A stretch of 64,000 nt of DNA from Arthrobacter sp. ISL-48 (GCF_018613805.1 NZ_JAGGPL010000004.1:62001-126000); one strand, 5' to 3'; counted from the first letter of the stretch, positions 23,586 to 33,418 are shown. Notes: generated by a model from the sequence alone, not told the origin. Numbers and translations are program-made.

Positions 23586-25445
23586 TCAAACCAGCGAGTC
23601 CTTCCAGGCGCCGTGGAGGTCGGCGAACCGTCCGCCGCCGCCGATCAGCTCCGCGGGGGTGCCGTCCTCCACGACCCGCCCATCGTGGATCACGAGCACC
23701 CTGTCGGCCGTTTCCACCGTAGACAGGCGGTGCGCGATGATGAGCGCCGTGCGCCCTCCGGCCCGGGACTCGGCACCCGCGGCAATGCCGGCGTCGGACG
23801 TTGCCTGCAGGAGCCGCCCCAGGCCCGTCTGGACGAGGCGTTCGGAGGGGATGTCCAGCGACGAGGTTGCCTCATCCAGGATCAGTACTGCCGGCCGGGC
23901 CAGGAACGCCCGCGCGAAGCTGATGAGCTGGCGTTGGCCGGACGAGACGCGGCCGCCGCGCTTGTTGACGTCGGTGTCGTAGCCTTCGGGAAGCTCCGTG
24001 ATGAACTCATGGGCGCCCACGGCACGGGCCGCCTGCACGATCTCCTCGCGGGAGGCCTCGGGCCGGCCCAGGGCGATGTTGTCCGCCACCGAGCCGCTGA
24101 AAAGGAATGCTTCCTGGGTGACCATCACAATGTTCCGGCGCAGGTCCGTGGTGCTGAGGTTGCGCAGGTCCACGCCGTCCAGGGTCAGGGTGCCGGAGGA
24201 GACGTCGTAGAACCGGGCGATCAGCTTGGCCAGGGTGGACTTGCCGGCGCCCGTCTGGCCCACCAGGGCGACTGTCTGACCGGCGGGGATGTGCAGGTCC
24301 ATACTGGGGATGATGACCGGACCGTCGCCGTAGCGGAACTCCACCCCGTTGAAGTCGATGGCACCCTTGGCGTCCCGCAGCGCCACAGCATTCTTGGGCG
24401 GGCGGACGGTGGGGATTTCCTCAAGCAGTCCGGAGACCTTTTCGAGGGCAGCCTGGGCGCTTTGGAAGGAGTTGTAGAACATGGCCATCTGGTCCACCGG
24501 CTGGAAGAACCGCTTGGTGGACAGGATGAGCGCCAGCAGCACGCCGACAGCCAGCTCGCCGTTGAGGACCCGGAAGCCTCCAACGAGCAGCACCACGGCC
24601 ACGCAGATATTGCCGATCAGTACCAGGCCGGGCTGGAAGATGCCGTTGAGGTTGATGGAGCGCACCGTCACCAGCCGGTAATCCTCCGCCAGCTGGCCGT
24701 ACTCCGCGGCATTCTCGCGTTCCTTGCGGAAGGCCTTCACGGCGCGGATGCCGGTCATGGTTTCCACAAAGTGCACGATCAGCCTGGCCGACACTACACG
24801 GGACTCACGGAAGGCGATCTGGGAGTGCTTCTGGTACCAGCGGGACAGGAAGTACATCGGCACGCCTGCCGCCAGCACCAGGAAGCCGCTGCGCCAGTCC
24901 AGCGCGAACACCGTGATGGCCGTGAAGATCATGAACAGAATGCCCGAGGCCAGGGAGCTGACGCCGGAATCGAGGAGCTCGCGCAGCGCTTCGAGGTCTG
25001 AGGTCTGCCGCGCGATGATCCTGCCCGACGTATACCTTTCGTGGAACTCCAGGCTCAGCCTCTGGGTGTGCCTGAAGACCCGGACACGCAAGTCCAGCAG
25101 CATCGCCTGGCTGAGCCGCGCGGTGGAGGTGACGTACAGGGCGGTGAGTGCCGCCGTCGCGATGGCGGCGGCCAAATAACCGACGCCGGTGAGCACCAGC
25201 GGCAGGTTGTCGCCCGCTTTCAATGCGGGGAGCGCGTGGTCGATGCCGAAGGCGATCAGGGCAGGTCCCGCCACCCGGGCTGCCTGCGAAAGCACGACGG
25301 TGGCGAGGGTCAGCCAGAACCTGAGCCGCACCGGACGGATCAGGGAGCCCAGAAGGGCGAGCGACCGCCGTCGTACGGCTTTGCTGTCACTTTTACTGAG
25401 GTGCGCGTTGTCCTCGTTGGCAGTGCCGAAGGTTGCGGTGCTCAT
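23586..25445 (-). CDS. ABC exporter half-transporter, catalytically complete subunit
   Basis: A 619-residue type IV ABC exporter half: six membrane helices (about 40-330) and an ATPase domain with Walker [13 protein letters not shown], Walker [12 protein letters not shown] with the catalytic Glu, and H-loop IAHRLST. Its signature motif is altered (VSSGQRQ). About 15 extra residues ([17 protein letters not shown]) lie between Walker B and the H-loop. It overlaps the upstream ABC gene by four bases (ATGA) and pairs with it as a heterodimer in which one of the two ATP sites is degenerate. The substrate, perhaps a lipid, peptide or drug, cannot be told from sequence. Confidence 0.9.
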   Translation of the reverse strand: MSTATFGTANEDNAHLSKSDSKAVRRRSLALLGSLIRPVRLRFWLTLATVVLSQAARVAGPALIAFGIDHALPALKAGDNLPLVLTGVGYLAAAIATAALTALYVTSTARLSQAMLLDLRVRVFRHTQRLSLEFHERYTSGRIIARQTSDLEALRELLDSGVSSLASGILFMIFTAITVFALDWRSGFLVLAAGVPMYFLSRWYQKHSQIAFRESRVVSARLIVHFVETMTGIRAVKAFRKERENAAEYGQLAEDYRLVTVRSINLNGIFQPGLVLIGNICVAVVLLVGGFRVLNGELAVGVLLALILSTKRFFQPVDQMAMFYNSFQSAQAALEKVSGLLEEIPTVRPPKNAVALRDAKGAIDFNGVEFRYGDGPVIIPSMDLHIPAGQTVALVGQTGAGKSTLAKLIARFYDVSSGTLTLDGVDLRNLSTTDLRRNIVMVTQEAFLFSGSVADNIALGRPEASREEIVQAARAVGAHEFITELPEGYDTDVNKRGGRVSSGQRQLISFARAFLARPAVLILDEATSSLDIPSERLVQTGLGRLLQATSDAGIAAGAESRAGGRTALIIAHRLSTVETADRVLVIHDGRVVEDGTPAELIGGGGRFADLHGAWKDSLV

Positions 25446-27265
25446 CGGTTGATCTCCTCTGCCTCGTCCTCGAGCGCCGACAGCTCCGAATCCAGCAGGT
25501 CGGAATCAAGGTCCCGGGGCTCCTGCTCCAGGCTGGCGATCACGTAGCGGTAGTGGTGGTTTTCCGCCAGCAGCTCTGTGTGGGTTCCGACGGCGGTGAT
25601 CCGGCCTTCTTCGAGCAGCGCCACCCGGTCGGCAAGGGCCACGGTGGACGGGCGGTGCGCCACGATCAGCGTGGTGGTGTCCTTCAGGACGTGGCGGAGC
25701 CGGGCCTCCACCAGCTCTTCGGTGTGCACATCCAGGGCGGAAAGCGGATCATCCAGCACGAGGACCCGCGGCTTGGCCGCGATGGCGCGGGCCAGTGCGA
25801 TCCGTTGGCGCTGCCCGCCGGACAGGCTCAGGCCCTCCTCGCCGATCAGGGTGTCCACGCTCTCCGGCAGGGAGTAGGCGAAGTGTGCCTGGGCCACGTC
25901 CAGCGCTTCGTCCAGGACCTCCTCGGTGCGTTCCGGGGCGCCCAGCAGCACGTTGTCACGGACGGAGTTGGAGAACAGCGTGGTGTCCTCGAAGGCGACG
26001 CCCACTACGCGGCGCAGCTCTTCGACGTCGAACTCGCGGATGTCCACGCCGTCGATGGTGATGGCGCCCTCCGTGACGTCGTACAGCCGGGGGACCAGCT
26101 GGATCAGTGCGCTTTTTCCACTTCCCGTGATGCCCACCAGCGCCATGGTTTCCCCTGGCCGGATGTCCAGGCTGATGCCCTTGAGGATGGGCTTGTCCGG
26201 CGCGTCCTCAAACGCGAAGGTGGCATTGTTGAAGGCCAGCGTGCCCCTGAGCTGCGCGGGTTTCCGGGGCTCGGGTGGGCTGGTGATGGTGTTTTCCGTG
26301 TCCATCACCTCGTAATGGCGGTCGACGGCGGTCTTGGCTGTGAGTGCCATGGCCAGCAGCATCCCCGAGAATTCCACCGGCGAGGCGATGACTGCCGCGG
26401 TGGCAAAGAAGGCCACCAGGGCGCCGATACTCAGCTCGCCGCTGGCGCACAGCATCACGCCCGCCACCAGCCCGGCGCCAAGGGCCAGTTCCGGCAGGAG
26501 GGTGACCACCAGGGTGAAGGTCGCCTGGTGCCGGGCCTTGGAAATCTCCGTCTGGCGCAGTTCCTCTGCCTGTTCATTGAAATTCTCCAGTGCCTCCCGG
26601 CTGCGGCCGAAAGCCTTGAGAACACGGATCCCGTGGACGGATTCCTCCACGGTGGTGGCGAGGTCGCCGGCCTGGTCCTGGCTGCGCCGGGCCACCTTGC
26701 TGAAACGGGTCCGGAAGCGGAAGCTGGAGATCGTGATGGGCACGGCGGCGGCCAGGAAGATCAGGGCCAGCTGCCAGCTCATGGCGAACATCACGGCGAT
26801 GCCGATAATCACCGTGAGCGTGGTGACCACCAGCATGATGGCGCCGAAGGCCATCCACCGCCGCAGGAAGTTCAGGTCCGTCATGGCGCGGGAGAGCAGC
26901 TGCCCTGAACCCCAGCGGTCGTGGAACGAGACGGTCAGGTCCTGCAGGTGGTCATAGAGGGAGACCCTCATCCGGGTCTCCACTGTGGTTGCCGGGTTGA
27001 TGACGAACTGGCGGCGGAGCGCCACGAGTCCTGCCTCGCCAATGCCCAGGACCAGGATCACGACGGCGGCAGCCCACACGGCGTTTGGGTCACCGCCGGG
27101 CTGGAGCGATTGGTTGATCAGCACACGGAGCACCTGGGGGATGGTGAGTGCCAGGACGCTGGCCAGGAGTGCGCAAATAAGCCCCATAAGGAGCCGGGGG
27201 AGGATCGGTTTTACGTGAGGATAAAGACGGCGGATTGATGTGAAAAATGAAGTCTGCTTGGCCAT
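25442..27265 (-). CDS. ABC exporter half-transporter, subunit with degenerate ATP site
   Basis: A 607-residue partner of the preceding ABC protein, with six membrane helices followed by an ATPase domain. Walker A is [13 protein letters not shown] and the signature [15 protein letters not shown] is canonical. Walker B reads [12 protein letters not shown], with Asp in place of the catalytic Glu. This site would be closed by the altered SSGQ signature of the partner, giving the one good, one degenerate arrangement known from heterodimeric exporters such as TM287/288. It is the first gene of the pair; possible regulatory sites lie at 27323-27338 and 27371-27387. Confidence 0.9.
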   Translation of the reverse strand: MAKQTSFFTSIRRLYPHVKPILPRLLMGLICALLASVLALTIPQVLRVLINQSLQPGGDPNAVWAAAVVILVLGIGEAGLVALRRQFVINPATTVETRMRVSLYDHLQDLTVSFHDRWGSGQLLSRAMTDLNFLRRWMAFGAIMLVVTTLTVIIGIAVMFAMSWQLALIFLAAAVPITISSFRFRTRFSKVARRSQDQAGDLATTVEESVHGIRVLKAFGRSREALENFNEQAEELRQTEISKARHQATFTLVVTLLPELALGAGLVAGVMLCASGELSIGALVAFFATAAVIASPVEFSGMLLAMALTAKTAVDRHYEVMDTENTITSPPEPRKPAQLRGTLAFNNATFAFEDAPDKPILKGISLDIRPGETMALVGITGSGKSALIQLVPRLYDVTEGAITIDGVDIREFDVEELRRVVGVAFEDTTLFSNSVRDNVLLGAPERTEEVLDEALDVAQAHFAYSLPESVDTLIGEEGLSLSGGQRQRIALARAIAAKPRVLVLDDPLSALDVHTEELVEARLRHVLKDTTTLIVAHRPSTVALADRVALLEEGRITAVGTHTELLAENHHYRYVIASLEQEPRDLDSDLLDSELSALEDEAEEINR

Positions 27266-27322
27266 GCCCGCTTCTCAAGCTCTGATCGAATAGTTTCCCG
27301 TAGCAACAACCTTATGCCATCG

Positions 27323-27338
27323 GGTGACACGATTCACA
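27323..27338. promoter_or_regulatory. Possible GlxR/Crp site upstream of the ABC exporter
   Basis: GGTGACACGATTCACA matches 9 of 10 half-site bases of TGTGANNTANNTCACA but lacks the central TA. It lies 57 bp upstream of the ABC start codon. Confidence 0.3.
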
Positions 27339-27370
27339 GGATCTTCGGCCCGGACGGGAGCTTGGCTAGT

Positions 27371-27387
27371 TATTGCAGTTCGCAATA
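27371..27387. promoter_or_regulatory. Operator-like palindrome upstream of the ABC exporter
   Basis: TATTGC-AGTTC-GCAATA is a perfect 6-bp inverted repeat with a 5-bp spacer, about 105 bp before the exporter start. The form suits a MarR- or TetR-type repressor, which often controls such pumps. No such regulator gene is adjacent. CGCAATATGG in its right half also matches the core of the purine-cluster palindrome. Confidence 0.45.
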
Positions 27388-27433
27388 TGGCAAACCTGCA
27401 GCTGGCTTAGCGGGCAACTGGCGGGCCGCGGCG

Positions 27434-28381
27434 TTAGCCACGGGCGGTCAGGGTGAGCAGCACGGCCTCGGGCTTGCACGCGATGCGGACCGGGGCGAAG
27501 CGGGACGTGCCGATACCGCCGGAGACGTTCACCGGCGTCGTACTTCCGTTGCTTTGCCAGTCGTTCAGCCCCTTTGCCCGCCACGTGGGAATATCGCAGT
27601 TGGCAACGAGGGCGCCGTAGCCGGGGATGCAGAGCTGGCCACCATGGGTGTGGCCGGCCAGCAGCAGGTCCGCTCCGTCCTCCGTGAAGTGGTCCAGCAC
27701 GCGCTGGTAGGGTGCGTGGATGACGGCCACCCGAAGGTGCGGGTCCCCGTCCTGGCTGCGGGTGCCGCGGGGCCAGCCTGCGTACCGCTCGCGGTTCAAA
27801 TGGGGATCGTCCACTCCGGAGAAATCGAAACGCATGCCCTTGAGGACCAGTGACTGATGCCGGTTTGTCAGGTCCACCCAGCCGCGCATGCCGAACCCGG
27901 CCCGCAGCCGCGGCCAGTCCAGTTCGATGTTTTCCCGCCTTGCCTTGGAAGGGCCAAGGAGGTACGAGGCAGGGTTCTTGAGGCTTGGGGCGTAGTAGTC
28001 GTTGGAGCCCGGGACAAAAACACCGGGAAATTCCAGGAGCGGGCGCAAAGCCTCCAGGAGGGGATCGACGGCCTTGACATGACTGAGGTTGTCTCCGGTG
28101 TTGACCACCAGGTCCGGCTCAAGCGAGGCCAGGGACTGCAGCCAGGCCGTCTTGGTGTCCTGGCCTGGGACGAAATGGATGTCACTCAGGTGCAGGACCC
28201 GGAACGGGTCCTGGCCCGCGGGCAGGATGGGCAGCGTTTCCTCGCGGAGGACAAACTGGTTTTTTTCCCATAACCCGTACCCGAACGCGCCAATCCCGGC
28301 GGCGGCCCCGGCTGCGGCGGTGACGGCAAAGCCGCGCCCGATGTTCCGGACGCGGCTCGCCAAAGCGGTGCTGACTACCAT
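27434..28381 (-). CDS. YaeI-type metallophosphoesterase, membrane-anchored
   Basis: A 315-residue calcineurin-like phosphoesterase. An N-terminal hydrophobic segment (about 18-36, VTAAAGAAAGIGAFGYGLW) anchors it with the catalytic part outside. Metal ligands are seen in LHLSDIHFVPG, VNTGDN, VPGSNDYY, VAVIHAP and LAGHTHGGQ. It starts 6 nt after the stop of the class A PBP gene on the same strand, so the two are co-transcribed; this PBP-phosphoesterase order is common in Actinobacteria and suggests a role at the cell envelope. The natural substrate is not known. Confidence 0.88.
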   Translation of the reverse strand: MVVSTALASRVRNIGRGFAVTAAAGAAAGIGAFGYGLWEKNQFVLREETLPILPAGQDPFRVLHLSDIHFVPGQDTKTAWLQSLASLEPDLVVNTGDNLSHVKAVDPLLEALRPLLEFPGVFVPGSNDYYAPSLKNPASYLLGPSKARRENIELDWPRLRAGFGMRGWVDLTNRHQSLVLKGMRFDFSGVDDPHLNRERYAGWPRGTRSQDGDPHLRVAVIHAPYQRVLDHFTEDGADLLLAGHTHGGQLCIPGYGALVANCDIPTWRAKGLNDWQSNGSTTPVNVSGGIGTSRFAPVRIACKPEAVLLTLTARG

Positions 28382-28387
28382 GGGCGG

Positions 28388-30673
28388 CTAGCCGTTGCCC
28401 TTGCCGTTGTCGTTCTTGCTTGGCTCGGGAGACGGCTGCGGAGCGGGCGCCGTGGATTGCGTTGTCGGCGTGGTGGGCGAGGCCTTGGCCGGGGTACCGT
28501 TCACCATGTTGCTGGGCGGTGCGGGGAACGGGTTGGTGCCGTAGGCAGGGGCCATCTGGAGCATGTACTTGGCGAACATGGGGCCGGCGATCATGTAACC
28601 GTCGATCGAGTCATACTTCTTGCCGTTGATGGTCAGGTTCCGGCCGAGGCGCTTTTGGTCACCGAGAGGGTCGCCGAACCAGGCCGCTGTTGCCACGCCC
28701 GTGGTGTAGCCCACCACCCAGGTGGAACCGTTGGTGTCGTTGGTGCCGGTCTTGGCTGCCACAGGGAAGTTGGTCTTGGTGGACAGGCGGGGGACGATCA
28801 GCGAACCCGATCCGCCATTAAGCACTTCCTGCATGGCGTAGGCAACTCCGCGTGCGACGTCGGGCTTGACGGCGTCCTTGCAGTTGCTCGACTGTGCGGG
28901 TAGCTCGGCGCCCGTCTGGTCCGTTACCGACGTGATGGCGATGGGCTCGCAGTACTTGCCGTCGTTCGCGAACGTGGCGAACGCCGACGCCATGGTAAGC
29001 GGTGCTGTCTGCGTGGAGCCGATCAGGTTACCCAGGGTGGTCATGGGGACAGCCGGGTTGGCGTCTGTGATCTTGCCGTCCTTGTCTATGGCCGGAAGGC
29101 CACCGTGAATGCCCACCGCATCCACGATTTTCTGAATGCCGCAGAGGTCAAGCTGCGCGGCCGAGGCGAATGTCGCCGTGTTGATGGAGTTCATCAGGCC
29201 GTAGAGGACAGGCATCCGATAGTAGTGAGTGATGTCAGCGTTCTGCAGGTCGTAGCTGCCGGGCACGGAGGAGTCATAGACGCCATCGGTGGGAGTTGGA
29301 CAGGTATTCCGCCACGGGAAGCCTGCCCTGTACTTTCGCACGCTCGCGTCAACGGTGGTGTTCATGGTCTTGCCCTCGTTGAGCCACTCCGCGAAAGTGA
29401 ACGGTTTCATGGTGGAACCGGGCTGGAACCCGCCCAGACCGTTGAGGTCGTTGCCGTCCTTGTCCATGACGTCCACGTTGAAGTTCTGCGTTTGGTTGAA
29501 CTTTCCCTCCACTGGCAGGTAGGAGGTGTTCTGCGCCATGTTGAGGATCTTGCCGGTGTTCGGCTGCACTGAGACCATGGACGCTCCCCAGTTATCCGGG
29601 TTGGCGCCGGCCGCAGCATCGGCCTGCTCCTGGGCGACAGCCTGCGCCTTGGGATCCAGGGTGGTCTTGATGGTGAGGCCGCCGCGGAAGACGTTGTTCT
29701 GGCGCTCTGTGGTGTCCGCCCCATACGCAGGATTATTCAGCAGCAGGTGCAGCACGTAGTCGCAGAAGTATGGTGCGGTGGCCGCATAGGCGCAGCCCTG
29801 GCGTGCGGGGGTGACCTTGGGCTCCACCGGGGTGGCTACAGCGGCGTCGTGGTCGGCCTGGGTGATCTTGTGCTGGTCCAGCATCAGGCCCAGCACCAAG
29901 TCACGGCGGGCCTTGGCGGCGTCGGGGTGGGCGATGGGGTCAAACGCCGACGGGCTGTTGACCAGGCCGGCCAGGAGGGCTGCCTGGGGAAGAGTCAGGT
30001 CTTTCGCGGTGGTGCTGAAGAAGAGTTTGGAGGCGGCTTCGATGCCGTACGCGTCGCGGTTGAAGAAGACAATGTTGAGGTAGCCCTCGAGGATCTGCTC
30101 CTTGGTGAACGTCTTCTCCAGGGCGATGGCCAGCTTCATTTCGCGGAGCTTGTCGCCCACGCCCTTGTTGACACCGTTGAGCTTGATGGCAGCCTCGTTG
30201 CCCTCGGCGGCAAGGTTGGCGTTGAGCACGTTGTTGACGTACTGCTGGGTGATGGTGGAGGCACCCTGCTTGTTGCCGCGGGCTGTGCTGACCACGGCCC
30301 GCAGGATGCCGGTGGTGTCCACACCGCCGTGCTCGTAGAACCTGCTGTCTTCAACGGCGATGATGGCTTCCTGCATCAACGGAGAGATCTGGTCGAGGGA
30401 AACCTTGGTGCGGTTCTCCTCATACAGGTTGGCGATGAGGCTGCCGTCTGCTGCCAGGATCCTGGTGGACTGGCTGGGCGGGTCCACCTTCAACTCCGCC
30501 GGAAGGGTGTCGAAGAACTGGATGGAACCGCTTGCTGTGCTGCCCGAAACGGCGGCGGCGGGGACCAGCAGGCCCGCCACCAGCACACCACAAATCGCGC
30601 TCACGCCAAGGAAGCCAAAGATCTTTCCGAGGGTAGTGGCCGTGTCGAAAATCGGGTTCCTACGAGTCACCAT
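28388..30673 (-). CDS. Class A penicillin-binding protein (transglycosylase/transpeptidase)
   Basis: A 761-residue bifunctional peptidoglycan synthase. A membrane anchor is at about 18-45. The GT51 glycosyltransferase domain shows AIIAVEDSRFYEHGGVD (catalytic Glu) and GASTITQQYVNNVL. The transpeptidase domain has the active-site GSTMKPF (Ser-x-x-Lys), the SIN motif and AAKTGTNDTNGSTWVVGY. A Pro/Ser/Thr-rich tail closes the protein. The start at 30673 is set by the anchor and by TAAAGT 7 nt upstream on the minus strand, suggesting a leaderless message; 43 further upstream codons are antisense to the DUF4177 gene. It corresponds to PonA2-type proteins by neighbourhood. Confidence 0.92.
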   Translation of the reverse strand: MVTRRNPIFDTATTLGKIFGFLGVSAICGVLVAGLLVPAAAVSGSTASGSIQFFDTLPAELKVDPPSQSTRILAADGSLIANLYEENRTKVSLDQISPLMQEAIIAVEDSRFYEHGGVDTTGILRAVVSTARGNKQGASTITQQYVNNVLNANLAAEGNEAAIKLNGVNKGVGDKLREMKLAIALEKTFTKEQILEGYLNIVFFNRDAYGIEAASKLFFSTTAKDLTLPQAALLAGLVNSPSAFDPIAHPDAAKARRDLVLGLMLDQHKITQADHDAAVATPVEPKVTPARQGCAYAATAPYFCDYVLHLLLNNPAYGADTTERQNNVFRGGLTIKTTLDPKAQAVAQEQADAAAGANPDNWGASMVSVQPNTGKILNMAQNTSYLPVEGKFNQTQNFNVDVMDKDGNDLNGLGGFQPGSTMKPFTFAEWLNEGKTMNTTVDASVRKYRAGFPWRNTCPTPTDGVYDSSVPGSYDLQNADITHYYRMPVLYGLMNSINTATFASAAQLDLCGIQKIVDAVGIHGGLPAIDKDGKITDANPAVPMTTLGNLIGSTQTAPLTMASAFATFANDGKYCEPIAITSVTDQTGAELPAQSSNCKDAVKPDVARGVAYAMQEVLNGGSGSLIVPRLSTKTNFPVAAKTGTNDTNGSTWVVGYTTGVATAAWFGDPLGDQKRLGRNLTINGKKYDSIDGYMIAGPMFAKYMLQMAPAYGTNPFPAPPSNMVNGTPAKASPTTPTTQSTAPAPQPSPEPSKNDNGKGNG

Positions 30674-30710
30674 GTTTTCCACTTTACCGGCAAGGACTAG
30701 TCTTTTAGTC
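30674..30710. promoter_or_regulatory. Compact divergent leaderless promoters (PBP and DUF4177)
   Basis: Only 37 bp separate the two start codons. Leftward, TAAAGT (30686-30681) is 7 nt before the PBP ATG. Rightward, TAGTCT (30698-30703) is 7 nt before the DUF4177 ATG. Each promoter's -35 must lie inside the other gene or its start region. Confidence 0.5.
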
Positions 30711-30866
30711 ATGACCAAATGGGAGTACGCCACGATTCCGCTCATTATCCACGCCACAAAGCAGATCCTGGACCAGTGGGGAGAGGACGGCTGGGAGCTC
30801 ATCCAGGTCGTTCCAGGTCCGGACGGAAACGGGCTCGTTGCCTACCTCAAGAGGGAGAAGCAATAG
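30711..30866 (+). CDS. DUF4177-type small protein
   Basis: A 51-residue protein, MTKWEYATIPLIIHATKQ at the start, then WGEDGWELIQVVPGPDGN and a basic end. The EYATIPL...GWELIQV pattern is that of the DUF4177 family, small one-domain proteins of unknown role. It is the first gene of a rightward unit with RidA (one-base gap) and NUDIX, and is conserved next to RidA and PBP genes in Actinobacteria. Confidence 0.8.
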   Translation: MTKWEYATIPLIIHATKQILDQWGEDGWELIQVVPGPDGNGLVAYLKREKQ

Positions 30867-30867
30867 C

Positions 30868-31401
30868 ATGAGCACCCCCGCAGAAACCACGTCCGGTGCG
30901 GCAACCGCGCCGATTTCCGCCGTCGAACAGCGCTTGGCTGAACTTGGCCTGGCCCTCCCCGAGGTGGCCGCCCCGGTGGCCGCCTACGTGCCGGCGGTGA
31001 TCTCCGGCAACCATGTCTACACCTCCGGGCAGCTGCCGTTTATTAACGGCAAACTCGAAGCTACGGGCAAGGTGTCCACTGGCACCGAAAGCCACGCTGA
31101 CGAGCCGACGGTGTCCCCCGAGGACGCCCAGCGCTTCGCCGCCGTCTGCGCCGTCAACGCCCTGGCAGCCGTCAAGAGCGTCATCGGCGACCTCGACCGC
31201 ATCACGCGGATCGTCAAGGTTGTGGGATTCGTCTCCTCCGATCCTTCGTTCACCGGACAGCCGGGCGTCATCAACGGAGCGTCCGAACTCCTGGGCCGCG
31301 TCCTGGGTGACGCGGGCCATCACGCCCGCTCCGCCGTCGGCGTTTCAGTGCTGCCTCTCGACTCTCCCGTAGAAGTCGAACTGATCGCCGAATTCAGCTA
31401 G
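30868..31401 (+). CDS. RidA-family protein
   Basis: A 177-residue RidA/YjgF protein, longer than the 130-residue norm because of about 25 residues at the N-terminus. RidA proteins hydrolyse reactive enamine/imine intermediates, such as 2-aminoacrylate. Family blocks are HVYTSGQLPFINGK and GHHARSAVGVSVLPL with VEVELIAEF. The usual arginine is present as ARSAVG. The start ATG at 30868 follows GAGGGAGAAG in the preceding gene. Same arrangement as Rv3678c beside the PBP in mycobacteria. Confidence 0.87.
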   Translation: MSTPAETTSGAATAPISAVEQRLAELGLALPEVAAPVAAYVPAVISGNHVYTSGQLPFINGKLEATGKVSTGTESHADEPTVSPEDAQRFAAVCAVNALAAVKSVIGDLDRITRIVKVVGFVSSDPSFTGQPGVINGASELLGRVLGDAGHHARSAVGVSVLPLDSPVEVELIAEFS

Positions 31402-31416
31402 GACCGGTCGCTTCCT

Positions 31417-32328
31417 TTGCCTCAGCTCGCCCGACGCCTGTTTGTCCTCCCTCCCGATCTTGAAGGGGCAGCACAAAGCTGGCTTGAACACGGCGAGCGG
31501 ACGCCGCGTGCCGCCCGCCTCGCCTCATCAGTAGTCCTGCTCCGCGATTCCCCCACCGGCCTGGAGACCTGGCTCGGCTACCGGCCGGGCTCCTCGCCGC
31601 TGGGGGTCCTGGCCTTTCCGGGAGGTTCCTTGCAGGCGTCCGACGACGACGCCGTCGGCTGGCTGGGTCCCCCGCCCCAGCATTGGGCCGAGCAGATGGG
31701 AACGGACGACGTCACGCTGGCGCGCCGCCACGTGGTGGGTGCCATCCGAGAGCTGTTCGAGGAAACCGGTGTGCTGCTTGCCGGCTCCGATGTGTCCGGC
31801 ACGGTGGAGGCCACCTCCACCCACGACTGGATGCGTGCCCGGGAGGCCATAGCCAACCAGGAGAAGTCCTTCACTGAGGCGCTGTCCAGGCGCGGGCTGT
31901 CGCTGCGCACTGACCTGCTGAAATCCCTGGTCAACTGGCGCAGCCCCGACTTCGCCCACCAGCGCTTCGACACTCGCTACTTTGCGGCGACAGTGCCGAT
32001 GAACCAGCAGCCCAGCCTGCTGGACAGCAAGGGCGTGTGGGGCCGCTGGGTGTGCGCTACCAAGGTCATCGCCGAGCGCCACACCACCGCGCTCGGCGAT
32101 GAGGTGGGCCAGGAAAACACCGTTGGCCTGACCCTGAGCCAACTCGTGGTGCCAGGCGTGGAGATCATGCTGGAAAAGATGGCCGCCGCTAACGGCTGCA
32201 TCGCCTACCTCAGCTACAAGCGCAAGGCCCACGTGTACCAGCCCAAGCTGGTCGAAGAGGATAGCGGGCTCATGCTTGAAGTCGAGGCCGCCAAAACCGT
32301 CGCCGGCGATCCCCAGCGCGAGCGGTGA
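31417..32328 (+). CDS. NUDIX hydrolase
   Basis: A 303-residue NUDIX protein with the box spread as GGSL...IRELFEETGVLL (RE and EE present, residues about 68-118), an interrupted form with an insert after the glycines. Substrates may be nucleoside diphosphate derivatives; there is no basis to choose. The TTG at 31417 is the first usable start after the RidA stop (15 nt), with AGGA further upstream than usual, so the exact start is uncertain. Third gene of the DUF4177-RidA unit. Confidence 0.8.
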   Translation: MPQLARRLFVLPPDLEGAAQSWLEHGERTPRAARLASSVVLLRDSPTGLETWLGYRPGSSPLGVLAFPGGSLQASDDDAVGWLGPPPQHWAEQMGTDDVTLARRHVVGAIRELFEETGVLLAGSDVSGTVEATSTHDWMRAREAIANQEKSFTEALSRRGLSLRTDLLKSLVNWRSPDFAHQRFDTRYFAATVPMNQQPSLLDSKGVWGRWVCATKVIAERHTTALGDEVGQENTVGLTLSQLVVPGVEIMLEKMAAANGCIAYLSYKRKAHVYQPKLVEEDSGLMLEVEAAKTVAGDPQRER

Positions 32329-32369
32329 CTCCCCGTTATTGCGTTTGTCGTGCCCGCTTTCTGCGCGAT

Positions 32370-32414
32370 GTGAGCGAGCGTTCCGCCAAAGCCTGCAGGA
32401 AGTGAGAGAGCGTT
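32370..32414. repeat. Extragenic direct repeat GTGAGNGAGCGTT
   Basis: GTGAGCGAGCGTT (32370-32382) and GTGAGAGAGCGTT (32402-32414) lie 32 bp apart in the NUDIX-GlxR gap. They are embedded in sequence (GCGCGATGTGAGCG...) that looks like a dispersed non-coding repeat of this lineage. That it recurs in the genome is an inference. Confidence 0.45.
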
Positions 32415-32432
32415 GGGGTGGGTTAAACGCAG

Positions 32433-32463
32433 AAGGCCGGTCCCGATTCCCTGGGCCGGCCTT
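32433..32463. terminator. Convergent terminator between NUDIX and GlxR genes
   Basis: AAGGCCGG (32433-32440) pairs perfectly with CCGGCCTT (32456-32463), extended inside by CCC/GGG past one bulged base. It lies 12 nt from the GlxR stop and can serve both strands; T-rich sequence follows on the plus strand. Confidence 0.65.
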
Positions 32464-32475
32464 TGTGCTTTGGGA

Positions 32476-33153
32476 CTAGCGGGAGCGCTGGCGGAGTCGC
32501 TGCATGTCCAGGATGACGACTGCCCGGGCTTCCAGACGGAGCCAGCCGCGCTGAACGAACTCGGCCAGGGCCTTGTTGACCGTCTCGCGGGACGCACCGA
32601 CCAGCTGGGCCAGTTCTTCCTGGGTGAGCTCGTGAGCCACCAGGACGCCATCCGTTGCCGGGCGGCCGAAACGGTCGGCCAGGTCCAGGAGGGCCTTGGC
32701 CACGCGGCCGGGGACGTCCGAGAAGACCAGGTCTGAGAGGGAGTCGTTGGTGCGGCGCAGTCGGCGGGCCAGGGCCTGCAGCAGCTGCGCGGAAACCTCG
32801 GGGCGGGTGCGGAGCAGGGCGTTGAGGCTCTCGTTCCTGAGCCCGGCGAGGCGGGTCTCGGACACCGCAGTGGCGGTGGCGGTGCGGGGGCTGGGGTCGA
32901 ACAGCGCCATTTCGCCGAACAGTTCGCCCGGGCCGAGGATGGCCAGGAGCGATTCCCTGCCATCGGGGGAGGTACGTCCCAGCTTCACCTTTCCGGAGAC
33001 GATGAAGTAGAGCTGGTCACCCTGGTCGCCCTCGCGGAATACCGACGCGCCGCGGGAAAGGTCCACCTCGGTCAGCTCGTCCGTCAGCAGACGGAACGCT
33101 TCGTCGTCGAGCGTGGCGAAAAGGGGGGCTCGGCGCAGTACCTCGATGTCCAT
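32476..33153 (-). CDS. glxR: Crp/Fnr-family regulator, GlxR type
   Basis: A 225-residue cAMP receptor protein of the GlxR (Rv3676) type. The cyclic-nucleotide domain (about 1-120) contains GELFGEMALFDPSPRTATATA, in which the Glu, Arg and Thr of the cAMP phosphate cassette are intact. The winged helix-turn-helix has LTQEELAQLVGASRETVNKA. ATG at 33153 follows AGGAG by five bases. The protein is a global regulator of carbon metabolism in Actinobacteria; consensus-like sites lie before acs, the sugar ABC operon and its own gene in this window. It lies divergent to the MarP-type gene. Confidence 0.92.
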   Translation of the reverse strand: MDIEVLRRAPLFATLDDEAFRLLTDELTEVDLSRGASVFREGDQGDQLYFIVSGKVKLGRTSPDGRESLLAILGPGELFGEMALFDPSPRTATATAVSETRLAGLRNESLNALLRTRPEVSAQLLQALARRLRRTNDSLSDLVFSDVPGRVAKALLDLADRFGRPATDGVLVAHELTQEELAQLVGASRETVNKALAEFVQRGWLRLEARAVVILDMQRLRQRSR

Positions 33154-33221
33154 GTAATCTCCTGAATAAAATGTGTCGGCTGTGGGCGGCTTGTGCCATT
33201 GTTTCAGAATTTTGAAGGTTC

Positions 33222-33237
33222 TGTGACGTAGTTGGCA
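33222..33237. promoter_or_regulatory. Possible autoregulatory GlxR site
   Basis: TGTGACGTAGTTGGCA has a perfect left half and central TA of the Crp/GlxR consensus, with 3 of 5 matches in the right half, about 70 bp upstream of the glxR start. Nothing else clear is seen in the 265-bp divergent gap, apart from the ribosome binding sites at each end. Confidence 0.35.
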
Positions 33238-33418
33238 GCCGAAACACCCTAAACGACTGCAGGAACGTCCCATTGGGGCTGCTGGATGCTGCCAGCCACA
33301 CACAGCTCCCCGCCTTGGCCGGCTGACCGGGGGCCGAATCCGGGTCAGGCCTTGGTCCACAGAAGAATGTCAGCCTGCGCCATTAGAATTAGGGCTCAAC
33401 CGTATATAAGGAGCCTTA

